Notes under the pieces: generated by a model | What the model was told of the DNA's origin: nothing | Databases searched by the model: none | What the model saw: the letters and a program-made list of their open reading frames with translations, nothing else | Program-made: the position numbers and the translations under genes | DNA from: UBA5239 sp040391785 | Lineage (GTDB): Bacteria; Verrucomicrobiota; Lentisphaeria; Victivallales; Victivallaceae | Reading direction: 5' to 3' | NCBI GenBank assembly: GCA_040391785.1 | Contig: JBEBXH010000022.1 | Coordinates: forward strand, 1 to 64,000 | Length of the DNA: 64,000 nt | Part shown: positions 1 through 8,900 of the stretch, in pieces | Layout: every line of letters begins with the position of its first letter | How positions within the stretch are numbered: the stretch's first letter is position 1

Positions 1-360
1 TTGTGCTAAAGCGATCATTGATATGCAGAAACGATTAACATAACTATTTTATTATGAGACATATATAAATAATGAAATACACGCCTGTTAATAAGTTGTT
101 CATTTAATCCACAGGACAATAGTAGATTGAGCAATGAATTCTTCGAAATTTCAGTTGTTGATATTTTTATCCCTTCATAGAATGAAGAATAAGGGGCTGA
201 TTGTTGATTTTACTGGTTGGCGGCAGTTTTGGAGTAATCGATGCCAGAGTGACCTCTGAATGCGTTTTCGGGAGAATATGAATGAAATTATCTTTATCTA
301 TTCAGTCGGAATTTTGAGGAAATTAGGCAAGAGGAGATTCGGGGAAACAGATTATGGACT
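1..360. other. gene-free A+T-rich stretch
   Basis: No reading frame here has the length, start site or composition of a real gene on either strand. The stretch is clearly A+T-richer than the coding DNA that follows. A short inverted repeat (CTTCAT-aga-ATGAAG, about 173-187) is the only local structure I see. It could be a decayed gene or the far upstream region of something left of the window. Confidence 0.5.
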
Positions 361-546
361 GGGCGAGGGGTGGTATCCTGGGAAAATGAATATGTCCCCT
401 GCCCTTATGTCAGGGATTTGAACGAAATCGACGTGTGGTTTGGAACTTGATTAAGTCAAAAATTGAGAGACATTTTGATTAAGTCGGCACTTAATAAAAA
501 TAGGTGAGGGGCACTATCCGGGAAAGGAATATATGCCCCCCTTCCC
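361..546. repeat. two imperfect copies of a GGGG...CCCC hairpin element
   Basis: Bases 361-405 and 503-546 are imperfect copies of one another. Both run GAGGGG, a few bases, TATCC, GGGAAA, GAATAT, then a C-run. Each copy is also an imperfect inverted repeat that can fold into a hairpin. Between them lies a second short direct repeat, TTGATTAAGTC, found twice. The copy at 503-546 sits just after the stop codon of the leftward operon and acts as its likely terminator; the other may be a back-up terminator or a dispersed palindromic element. Confidence 0.5.
491..541 (-). terminator. likely intrinsic terminator of the trpB operon
   Basis: Read leftward, the stem GGGGCA (534-539) pairs with TGCCCC (508-513) and is followed, a few bases on, by a run of five T (496-500). 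It starts within 15 bases of the stop codon at 549, as expected for the end of this three-gene operon. Confidence 0.55.
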
Positions 547-548
547 TG

Positions 549-1586
549 TTAGAGCTGATTCAGGCGGTGAATGTTTTGGACATTCTCGGCAGCCATACCG
601 GCTGCAGCCAGAAATTCTGCGAGCAAATCGCTTTTGGCACAGCAGTACTGGTCCACGTCGTTCGGAAATTGCTGCGCCAGGGATTTCTTCAGATCGCCGT
701 AGCGTTTGACGGCTTCCGGGTGACTGAGCAGGTAATCGCGCAGTAATAAGTGATTGTTCAGGGCTTCGCAGCCTTGGCGGCAGACATAGAAATTATGCGG
801 GAATTTCAGCCGCAGGGTTTGGGTGAACATTTCACGTCCGGCCAGGCCATAATCACCGATATGGTAGAAACCGAGCTTTTGCAGAGCCTCTTTTACCTCG
901 TTAAGGCGATTCCAATCAGGCAGGATCAGATCGGCGTCAATCACCGGTTTGGCGGCCAGCCCCGGCACAGAAGTACTGCCAACATGCTCCAGTTTCAAGC
1001 CAAGTGGGGCTACCAGTTGGTTCAGTTCACTGAATTGTTCCGCCCATGCCAGTTGGTAATCCGTTACGGTGACCAGCGGGTTGCGTTTGTAGTAGATGAC
1101 ATGGGGCATATCCATATTATAATAATGCTTGACGAACTGTCCGTTGATCCGCATCTCGAGACGCTCGGCCACCCGGCGCGACGGCCCGTTATTGTCTCGG
1201 ATGATGCAGACCACCCGATACAATTTAAGCATGTTGAAGGCGTAATCCATGCATCCGGCCGCCGCTTCGGTGGCAAAACCTTTGTGCCAATGTTTCCGCT
1301 TAAAAAGGTAACCGATCTCGACCTCCTGCCCTGCCCCGGTTTCCTGCATGGTCAGGCCGCATTGCCCCACCAATTCGCCGCTGCCGCGCTCGATCACCGC
1401 CCACAGGCCAAAACCATGTTCCCGATAACGCTGCAGCTGGCGGTCCAGCCACCCCCTCACCTCTTCATCGCTGAAGGCATGTTCATAAGCATACATGGCT
1501 TGTTTATCCTGCAGGATATCGGCAATATCGGCGTAGTCGTCCAAGGTCATTTCGCGCAAGTCGAGCCGTTCTGTACTTATGATCAT
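549..1586 (-). CDS. GNAT acetyltransferase fused to a GrpB (UPF0157) domain
   Basis: A 345-residue protein in two parts. Residues 1 to about 165 are a RimJ/RimL-type GNAT N-acetyltransferase: it opens STERLDLREM, carries a GFATEAA acetyl-CoA-binding segment, and ends in the usual 'N..S.RVAERL' region. Residues about 170-345 are a GrpB/UPF0157 domain of the nucleotidyltransferase fold, with the family signature EHVGSTSVPGLAAKP. The ATG at 1586 overlaps the stop of the glycosyltransferase gene (ATGA) and has AAAGGA upstream, so it is preferred over longer starts inside that gene. Third gene of the trpB operon. The two domains are usually separate proteins; the fusion suggests one small-molecule or tRNA-related substrate, but none can be named. 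Confidence 0.85.
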   Translation of the reverse strand: MIISTERLDLREMTLDDYADIADILQDKQAMYAYEHAFSDEEVRGWLDRQLQRYREHGFGLWAVIERGSGELVGQCGLTMQETGAGQEVEIGYLFKRKHWHKGFATEAAAGCMDYAFNMLKLYRVVCIIRDNNGPSRRVAERLEMRINGQFVKHYYNMDMPHVIYYKRNPLVTVTDYQLAWAEQFSELNQLVAPLGLKLEHVGSTSVPGLAAKPVIDADLILPDWNRLNEVKEALQKLGFYHIGDYGLAGREMFTQTLRLKFPHNFYVCRQGCEALNNHLLLRDYLLSHPEAVKRYGDLKKSLAQQFPNDVDQYCCAKSDLLAEFLAAAGMAAENVQNIHRLNQL

Positions 1587-2683
1587 GAAAGCAGTTCCTT
1601 TATCAATTGATATTGTTTTTGCACGCATTGTACCGCATCGTAATTCATCAATATATCCTGCCGGGCCTGTTTTTGCAGGCCGGTCAACTCGTGCCTCTGT
1701 TCCAATGTCCGGACCACGGCGGCGGCGATTGCTTCGCTGTCCAGTTCGCAGCTCAATCCGTTGTGACCGTCTTTCAGGACTTCCGAAACAGGTTCGCCGC
1801 TGCTGCCGAGGATCAGGCAACCACAGCTCATGGCGTTCAGCAGCGACCAGGATAGTACGAATTTCTTGCTTAAATAAACGTGCAGTGATGAAATCTGCAG
1901 AAGTTTAATAAAATATTCCTCCGGCAGTTTGTTACAGAAAACCACCCGGTCCTCGGGTAATTTCAGTTCTTCGTTCAAGGTCTGCCGCCAGCTTTTGCCG
2001 CCGGGCGGCTGGGCGCCGTAACAGACCCGGTCCTCGCCGGCGATCAGGATTTTCACCAGCGGCCGGGCAGCAAGGATCGCCGGGAGCGCCCGCATGAACT
2101 CGGGAAAACCGCGAATCGGCTCCTGTCCCCGGGCGGCGTAAGTGACGATCTCGTCACCGGCCGAATAATTGCGTCCGAAAAAGGTGAACACCGCATTCGG
2201 AACCGGCTTGTAAAAGGCAGTGTCGACTCCCTCGTGAATCACCCGGATTTTGCGTTGAAATTGTTTAGGGAAACGGGACTTCTGCCATTCGGTCGGAACC
2301 ATGGCGCTGGTGCACTTTTTCAGCGATTCCTCAATGGTGAGGTTCCGGGGGTTCCCGGCATGGTAGTACCACTCCGGGTACGAGAGAAATTTCGCCGCCG
2401 GGAACACGTCCAGCAGATGCAGGTCCCCTCCCCAGCCGGAATGGCTGATGACCAGGTCGGGGGTATAGCCCTGCTGTTTGAGCTCAAGCAAAACCGCAGT
2501 TACGCTTTCGGTCCGTGTCCGGCCGGGGGCATAACTGCGGTGTATTTCAACTCCCGGGTAATTGACCGGGAGCGCTTCAGTAATAAAATCGACTTTGAGC
2601 TCCGGCTGACCTGCACAAAACTTCAGCAGGTGCCGGAACTGGCCCGGAAAATTCGGGTGTATGAACAGAATTTTCCGGGGCAT
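1583..2683 (-). CDS. GT4-type glycosyltransferase
   Basis: A 366-residue GT-B fold glycosyltransferase. It opens with KILFIHPNFPGQF; a Rossmann-like N-terminal half ends in the linker motif IHEGVDT (150-155), typical of GT4 retaining enzymes. The C-terminal half has the donor-binding segment around LLNAMSCGC, where the family normally shows a 'EAMACG.P' pattern. Three bases separate it from the trpB stop and its own stop overlaps the next start, so the three genes are translated together. It probably transfers a sugar to a surface glycan or lipid on the inner face of the membrane. Why it shares an operon with trpB is unclear. Confidence 0.85.
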   Translation of the reverse strand: MPRKILFIHPNFPGQFRHLLKFCAGQPELKVDFITEALPVNYPGVEIHRSYAPGRTRTESVTAVLLELKQQGYTPDLVISHSGWGGDLHLLDVFPAAKFLSYPEWYYHAGNPRNLTIEESLKKCTSAMVPTEWQKSRFPKQFQRKIRVIHEGVDTAFYKPVPNAVFTFFGRNYSAGDEIVTYAARGQEPIRGFPEFMRALPAILAARPLVKILIAGEDRVCYGAQPPGGKSWRQTLNEELKLPEDRVVFCNKLPEEYFIKLLQISSLHVYLSKKFVLSWSLLNAMSCGCLILGSSGEPVSEVLKDGHNGLSCELDSEAIAAAVVRTLEQRHELTGLQKQARQDILMNYDAVQCVQKQYQLIKELLS

Positions 2684-2686
2684 GCA

Positions 2687-3913
2687 TCAGTCTCCGGGGA
2701 AACCGTAGGTGTCGCCGTAACCGTAATGTTCGATCACGTAATCGACGTCCTTGTCGCCGCGTCCGCTCAGGTTCACCAGGATGGCCCCGGTGTGCATTTC
2801 GCGGGCGCGCTTCATGGCATAAGCCACGGCGTGAGAGCTTTCCAGAGCCGGAATGATTCCTTCGTAACGCGAAAGCTTGAAGAAGGCATCGATCGCTTCG
2901 GCGTCGGTGGCGGTGACGTAGTTCACGCGTCCGGCGTCGCGCCAGAAGGCGTGTTCCGGGCCGACGCTCGGGTAGTCGAGTCCGCTGGCGATGGAGTAAA
3001 CCGGAGCTGCCGAACCATCTTCATTCTGCAGCAGGATGCTTTCGAAACCGTGCAGCGTGCCTTTTTTGCCGAAGCTCATGCTGGCGGCGTGTTCGCCGAG
3101 CGTCGTGCCGGTGCCGAGCGGCTCCACGCCGCAGATTTCCACCGGATCATCGAGGAACGCCGAGAACATTCCGACCGAGTTACTGCCGCCGCCGACGCAG
3201 GCGCAGACCATATCCGGCATGATGCCGGTCATGGCGAGGAACTGCTCGCGGGCTTCCTGCCCCACGCACATCTGGAAGTCGCGCACCATCATCGGGAACG
3301 GATGCGGGCCGACCGCGGAACCGATGCAGTAGATCGAATCTTTGTAGGACTTCAGGTAAGCTTCAAAAGCCGAATCCACGGCTTCCTTCAGGGTCTTCAA
3401 GCCGAAGGAGACCGGCACCACCTTGGCGCCGAGAATGCGCATGCGGGCCACGTTCGGGGCTTGTTTGACGATATCGACTTCGCCCATATGGATTTCGCAC
3501 TCGAGGCCGAAGTATGCGGCCGCGGTCGCCAGCGCCACGCCGTGCTGCCCTGCCCCGGTTTCGGCGATCAGTTTCTTCTTGCCCATGAATTTGGCCAGGA
3601 GCCCCTCGCCCATGCAGTGATTGAGCTTATGGGCCCCGGTATGGTTCAGGTCTTCGCGCTTCAGGTAGATCTGGGCGGAACCGAGCTTACGGGAGAGACG
3701 TTCGCAGTGGTAAACCGGGGTCGGACGCCCCTGGAATTCCCGGCGGATGCGGCGCAGTTCGCTGATGAACTGGGCACTGTGGCAGATGGCGTTGTAAGCA
3801 TCGGCGATTTCGTGGAATACCGGCACGAGTTCATCCGGCACGATGATGCCGCCGTATTCGCCGAAATAACCTTCCCGGTTCGGATACTGACGGAAATAAG
3901 TTTTGAAGTCCAT
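2687..3913 (-). CDS. trpB: tryptophan synthase beta chain
   Basis: 408 residues, the normal length for the main TrpB family. TrpB joins indole and L-serine to make tryptophan, using PLP. The PLP lysine is K96 in HTGAHKLNH, the phosphate-binding loop is GGGSNS, and the substrate loop ETGAGQHG is intact. AAGGAG lies 8 bases before the ATG. No trpA follows; instead a glycosyltransferase and a GNAT-GrpB protein are in the operon, so the alpha chain and other trp genes must lie elsewhere if present. Confidence 0.95.
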   Translation of the reverse strand: MDFKTYFRQYPNREGYFGEYGGIIVPDELVPVFHEIADAYNAICHSAQFISELRRIRREFQGRPTPVYHCERLSRKLGSAQIYLKREDLNHTGAHKLNHCMGEGLLAKFMGKKKLIAETGAGQHGVALATAAAYFGLECEIHMGEVDIVKQAPNVARMRILGAKVVPVSFGLKTLKEAVDSAFEAYLKSYKDSIYCIGSAVGPHPFPMMVRDFQMCVGQEAREQFLAMTGIMPDMVCACVGGGSNSVGMFSAFLDDPVEICGVEPLGTGTTLGEHAASMSFGKKGTLHGFESILLQNEDGSAAPVYSIASGLDYPSVGPEHAFWRDAGRVNYVTATDAEAIDAFFKLSRYEGIIPALESSHAVAYAMKRAREMHTGAILVNLSGRGDKDVDYVIEHYGYGDTYGFPGD

Positions 3914-3975
3914 GGATCGATTCTCCTTATTAAAATAATCTCTTAAAATAGTTCAAATATGTGAATTTGCAATAA

Positions 3976-4578
3976 TCAGTTCTGCTTTTTCAGCTCATAT
4001 TTGCGGTGTTGGCTTTCCAGATTGCTGGCCGGGGGCTCGACGATGATCACCTTTTCCGGCGGCGGCTCGAGTTCTTCGAGGTGCTTGTGCAGCGGCTGAA
4101 ATCCACCCCGGTCCCACAGAAAAAGCATCAGAAAATAGAACAGCTGAATAATCCCCCACCCGGCAATCAGCAACATGAAATTGCAGCAGATCTGAACCCA
4201 GCGCGAACCGAAAGCGCGGAGAATGCCGAACCGGACGATCGCCCAGATTGCCGCCAGCGCCAGGAAATCGATGATCCCCAGCCCGATCGCCGGATTGCCT
4301 TCCGCAACGAAGTGAACGAACGACGAGCCGTCCAATCCGAAAATAATGTTGAATATGCTGATGAGCGCCAGCACCGGATAACCCAGAAATACCAGGAACC
4401 ACAGAGGGAACCCGTGCATGGTCGGCTCGCCGATCTCGTAGGGTTTGTCGAAACAGATCAGCGCCGAGCAGATGACCAGCAGCCCGGTCAGCAGGCAAAT
4501 CCAATCCCAGGAGCGGCGCGCCCGCTTCTTCGAGGCCGGCGAATCTTTGAACGGATATAAACTGAAGATTTTGTACAT
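3976..4578 (-). CDS. polytopic membrane protein of unknown function
   Basis: 200 residues with about four membrane segments (near 20-37, 55-80, 98-115 and 127-155) and a charged, proline-rich cytoplasmic tail containing ELEPPPEKV. The ATG at 4578 follows GAGG and lies 8 bases after the corA stop, so the two genes form an operon. I do not recognise a family. Its place behind corA suggests a role in ion balance or envelope stress, which is inference only. Confidence 0.75.
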   Translation of the reverse strand: MYKIFSLYPFKDSPASKKRARRSWDWICLLTGLLVICSALICFDKPYEIGEPTMHGFPLWFLVFLGYPVLALISIFNIIFGLDGSSFVHFVAEGNPAIGLGIIDFLALAAIWAIVRFGILRAFGSRWVQICCNFMLLIAGWGIIQLFYFLMLFLWDRGGFQPLHKHLEELEPPPEKVIIVEPPASNLESQHRKYELKKQN

Positions 4579-4586
4579 GCCCGACC

Positions 4587-5537
4587 TCACTTTTCCCGTT
4601 TCTGTTCGCCGATGCCGACCCGCTTGACCATGAGATAAGTGACATAGCCGATGGCCGCCATCACCAGCACCAGCGCGCTGTAGGCGTGCGGCCACCAGAC
4701 GTGGCTGGTCATCATGGAGTACTCGGACATGCCGCCGAGGCCGGTGATCACGTTCAGCGGCATGAACACGATGTTGATGATCGCCAGCTGTTTCATGACT
4801 GTGGAGAGGTTATTGTTCAGCACCCCCACGCGGGCGTCGGACATGCCGATCAGAATGTTGGAGTAAATCTGAGCCAGGTTGTTGCACTGCTTGTTTTCAA
4901 CAGTGATATCGTCGAGAAAATCCTCTTCATCCTCGGTGAAGCCGAGTTTGCGGGAGTCGTTTTTCAACTTCTGCATCAGCACCTGGTTGCCGCTGATGGC
5001 GCTCTGGTAGTACGTCAGGCTCTTCGACAGCGTGAACATGCCGACTAGCGAGCGGTTGGTCACCGAATGTTCGATCTTGGCCTCGACTTCATCGGAAATC
5101 GAGCGGATCACTCGCATGTGTTCCAGAAAATGGTGGGTCGCATGATAAAGCAACCGCAGCAGGACCCCGGCCGCGGAATTGCCGCGCAACGGCATTTTGC
5201 CGTGTTCGAAGAGGTAGGTCGGCTCCGCCTGCAGGATGATGGTCCGGTCCTTGAAGAGAAACACGCCGAAGGAGGAAACCCGGAAATCCAGATTTTTATC
5301 CCCTTTATAGTTGCGGGGCTGTTTCATGATGACCGCGATGTGATTGTCTTCGTACTCGATTCGGGAGATTTCGTCTTCGTCCAGCGCCGAGTGAAAAGTG
5401 TGTTCATCGATGCCGCACTCTCTCACCAGATAATTCTTATCCTCCTCGTCGGGAGTGGTGTAGACCTGGATGCGGCCAAGTCTCTCCGTCGGACACTCGA
5501 CGACCCGTCCATCAATGATATCGTAACTTACGAGCAT
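4587..5537 (-). CDS. CorA-family divalent metal transporter, GMN variant
   Basis: 316 residues with the CorA layout: a soluble N-terminal alpha/beta domain, a long helical stalk (about 120-245), then two membrane helices near the C-terminus (about 250-267 and 285-305). CorA proteins form pentamers that let Mg2+ or Co2+ through the inner membrane. The filter motif between the two helices, normally YGMNF, reads GGMSE here (268-272), so Asn is replaced by Ser. The start, MLVSYDI, follows GGAAC. The gene leads an operon with a small membrane protein and has a 411-bp gap upstream with a candidate structured RNA. Confidence 0.85.
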   Translation of the reverse strand: MLVSYDIIDGRVVECPTERLGRIQVYTTPDEEDKNYLVRECGIDEHTFHSALDEDEISRIEYEDNHIAVIMKQPRNYKGDKNLDFRVSSFGVFLFKDRTIILQAEPTYLFEHGKMPLRGNSAAGVLLRLLYHATHHFLEHMRVIRSISDEVEAKIEHSVTNRSLVGMFTLSKSLTYYQSAISGNQVLMQKLKNDSRKLGFTEDEEDFLDDITVENKQCNNLAQIYSNILIGMSDARVGVLNNNLSTVMKQLAIINIVFMPLNVITGLGGMSEYSMMTSHVWWPHAYSALVLVMAAIGYVTYLMVKRVGIGEQKREK

Positions 5538-5578
5538 ATAGTTGTTCCTTGTCCTGATTGATTAAAGTTTCAAGACAC

Positions 5579-5700
5579 CTGGGGGGAACGATCGTTACGC
5601 GTGGAGCTGGGTATGCCTGGTCATCCTCAATCAGCTGAAAAGCAGAGGTTCGACCGGCCGGCAACCCCACGCCATCGCGGTCCAGGGTCGTCGTTCTGTT
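5579..5700. ncRNA. candidate structured RNA, rod-shaped fold
   Basis: In the gap before corA, bases 5586-5696 can fold into one long interrupted hairpin: GAACGA (5586-5591) with TCGTTC (5691-5696); GCGTG (5599-5603) with CACGC (5668-5672); GGGT (5609-5612) with ACCC (5664-5667); TGCC (5614-5617) with GGCA (5660-5663); GGTC (5619-5622) with GACC (5652-5655); CCTC (5625-5628) with GAGG (5645-5648); and GCT-GAAA-AGC (5634-5643) at the tip. The GNRA tetraloop and the U-rich stretch after 5697 favour the plus strand, but on the minus strand it would be the corA leader. I could not match it to 6S, SRP, tmRNA, RNase P or the M-box. Confidence 0.4.
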
Positions 5701-5948
5701 GTTCTTTCTGCTTCTTTTTCATAGTTCCACTGTTTGGGTTCAGTTAATATTAATGGAGCTGACCTATTTTTTAAACATACCAGTAATCGTTACTTTTTCA
5801 AGTACAGTTATGGAAAAAGGAAAAATAAAATTTCATTAAGAGTGATAAATCACGAACTTTCAATGATTTTCGCTTGACTTTTGGGTGATTTCGTGGCATT
5901 TTTCCCAAATCGCAAATTACCCGAACTTTAATCAAAAGAAATTGCCTG
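5701..5948. other. A+T-rich intergenic region before the GH106-like gene
   Basis: No gene is visible. A weak promoter, TTGACT (5874-5879), 17 bases, CATTTT (5897-5902), could serve the hydrolase gene at 5949. An imperfect inverted repeat (TTGGGTGATTT at 5881 and AAATTACCCGAA at 5914-5925) surrounds the -10 region and could be an operator. There is no good ribosome-binding site before the ATG at 5949. Confidence 0.3.
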
Positions 5949-8900
5949 ATGAATATTTTTGAACTTGCATTGAATCCTGCCAAGGATTACCGGCCGGTTC
6001 CCTTCTGGAGCTGGAACGACAAACTGGAAATGGATGAACTTTCGCGTCAGATTCACCTGATGCGCGAGGCCGGGCACGGCGGCTTTTTCATGCACGCCCG
6101 CGGCGGACTGCTGACCGAATACATCGGCAAAGAGTGGTTCGACCTCACCAAAGGCTGTATCGGGGACGCCAAACGCGAGGACATGAATGCCTGGGCTTAT
6201 GACGAAAGCGGCTGGCCGAGCGGTTTCGGCAATGGCATCGTCAATGGCCTCGGCCTCAAATATCAGCAGAAGTACCTGCGCTGCAAGGAAGTCAGCGGCA
6301 AGGACGTGGCGGATATCGCCAACTTCATCGCGGTTTATACCCGCGACGGCAAGCGGACCGACAAGGATACCGCTTCCGCCATCGACACCGTGCTGGTTTG
6401 TTACTTCGACGTCAATCCGTATTATGTCGATACCCTCGACCGTGAGGTCACGCTCAAGTTCATCGAGGCCATTTACCAGAAATATTACGATTCGCTGAGC
6501 GAAAGCGAACGCAAGGGCATGAAGGGATTCTTCACTGACGAGCCCCAGATCTCGCGCAACGGCATTCCGTGGTCGTTCATTTACGAGCGCGAATACAGCG
6601 CGGAATTCGGTTCCAGCCTGATCGACCGTCTGCCCGAGCTCTTCCTCGAAACCGGCTGTTACCGCAAAACCCGCTACCGCTTCTGGCGCCTGACCACCCG
6701 GTTGTTCATGAACAACTTTCTCAAAACCATTTACGACTGGTGCAATGACCACGGCTGGGACCTCACCGGCCACATGGTGCTCGAGGATTCCTATTACTGG
6801 CAGATTACCAGCAATGGCTCGGTCATGCCGCATTATCAGTATTACACGATTCCGGGCATGGACGCGCTGGGCCGTCATTTCACCTCACTGGTCACCCCCA
6901 AGCAGCTGGAAAGCGTGGCCGCACAGACCGGCAAAAAACAGGTGCTCTCCGAGACCTTCGCGCTCTGCGGCTGGGCGGTGACTTTCACAGACCTGAAATG
7001 GCTGTATCAGTGGCAGATGGTCCACGGCATCAATTTGCTTTGCCAGCATCTGGAAGGATATTCCCTGCGCGGCATCCGCAAGCGGGACTACCCTGCATCG
7101 CTCTTCATCCATCAGCCGTGGTGGCCGGAGTATCACCGCTTCAACGATTATGTTTCCCGCCTCGGCGTATTGCTGGCGGAGAGCGTGCCCTGCGTCGACA
7201 CGTTAATCATTCACGGCGTCACCACCGCTCACATGCTGTTCAATCGCGACCATGCATCGAACCAGCAGCCGTCGGACGATATCATCAATATGTACTCCAG
7301 GGCATTTGAGGGCCTGAGCCAGAAGCTGGTTGACGCCCACATCGGACACCATTATGGCGACGAAACCCTGATGGAACAGCACGGCTGTGTCGAAGGCGCC
7401 AAACTGCGCATCGGTCAGCATTCTTATTCCATCGTGGTCCTGCCCAAGCTGATGAACCTCTCCTCGCGTCAGGTGACGATGCTGGAAGAATTCGTCAATA
7501 ACGGCGGCGTCATCCTCGGTGAACGCAATGATTTCCACTCCGAATTCCATGTCGACGGCGAGCTGGTCAACAACCTGCCGCTGCTCAAACAGGTGAAGTT
7601 CTTCGATTCTGCCGCCGAAGTTGCTGCCGAACTGGCGAACTATTGCGAAGCCGTCAGCATTACCGAGCCCGGCACCGCGAAACAGGTCGCCGCGATCAAT
7701 GCCGCGCACCGCACCCTGATTAATTTCGACGGCAAACCGGCCGAGCTCTACTACCTGGTCAACACCGACCGCTTCAAAGGCTTTGATACCGAGATCGTCA
7801 TCGAGGCCGCCGGGGTCGAGTGCTACAACCCGGCCACCGGCGCTGTCGAGCCTATTTTCTACGACAAAGTTGGTGGCAAATGCCGCATTCCGTTCCGCTT
7901 CGCGCCGGTCGGTGACCTGGTGCTGCTGGCCCGTAACCACGAAGTTGCGCCCGCTGCCGTCCCTGCCCCCGCCGGCAAATCCGTTCAGCTCAAACCGGAC
8001 TTCAAGGTCAAGGAATGCAGCGAAAACATCCTGACGCTGGACATGTGTTCCTGCGCGGCCGACGGCAAGACCATGTTCGAACGCGAATACATCCTGACCA
8101 TTCAGAACGCCCTGCTCAAGCTGGAGCGCGAAGCGGATATCGAGCTCGGGTTTGAGTTCGAAGTCGATTCGTCATATGCACTGGGGCAGCCGCTTGAGTT
8201 GCTGATCGAGCATCCCGAATATTACGAAATCACCCTGAACGGCAAAGCCATATCGAACAAGTCGAACGGATTTTTCGCCGACAAGGCTTTTGAGCGGATC
8301 GACATCGGCCCGGCCGTTGTCGCCGGCCGGAATTCGCTGATGCTGAAAACTCATTTCTACCAGAAACCCGAAACCTACCAGAGCATCCGCGCCTCCAAGC
8401 ACTTCGAAGGCGAACGCAACAAACTGTCGTTCCACAGCGAAGTCGAGGCCGTTTACCTCTGCGGTAAATTCGGCGTCAAGACTCCGGGCAAATTCACCGA
8501 TCTGGCGCGTAACGGCGTGCGCTACGCCGGAGCATTCGCGCTCACGGCCCTGCCCTCGCAGGTCAATGGCGGGAATATCGAGCAATCCGGCTTCCCATTC
8601 TTCGCCGGCAAAATCACGCTGGAACAGGACTTCGAAGTCGCCAACCCGGCGGGAAATGAAATCCGCTTCGCCAATCTCTATGCGAACGTGGCGGAAGTCA
8701 AAATCAACGGCAAGCCGCTCGCCGCCATCATCTACCCGGATTACAAGGCTGCGATTCCCGCAGATCTGCTGAAGCCGAGCGTCAACAAGCTGGAAATCAC
8801 CCTGACCAATTCCCTGCGCAACATGCTCGGGCCGTTCCACTTGGAAGAAGGCGAATGCTTCGCCGTCGGCCCGGCCACGTTCTACAAGGATGCGGACGGC

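Noticed and set aside
504..746. An 80-codon open frame at the left end
   Set aside because: It runs through the terminator hairpin and antisense to the GrpB domain; no start signal.
2234..3946. A 570-codon open frame on the plus strand
   Set aside because: It lies wholly antisense to trpB and the GT4 gene, whose motifs are intact, and its product is rich in His, Arg and Gly as expected of a shadow frame.
4587..5537. A broken corA gene because of the missing GMN motif
   Set aside because: The frame is whole, both membrane helices and the stalk are present, and only one motif residue differs.
5581..5670. A tRNA suggested by GGTTCGA at 5647-5653
   Set aside because: The flanking bases do not give a 5-bp T arm with acceptor, D and anticodon arms in the right places; the stretch folds better as one long rod.
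5798..5983. A 61-codon minus-strand gene before the GH106-like gene
   Set aside because: It starts inside the hydrolase coding region, has no ribosome-binding site and ends in non-coding A+T-rich DNA.
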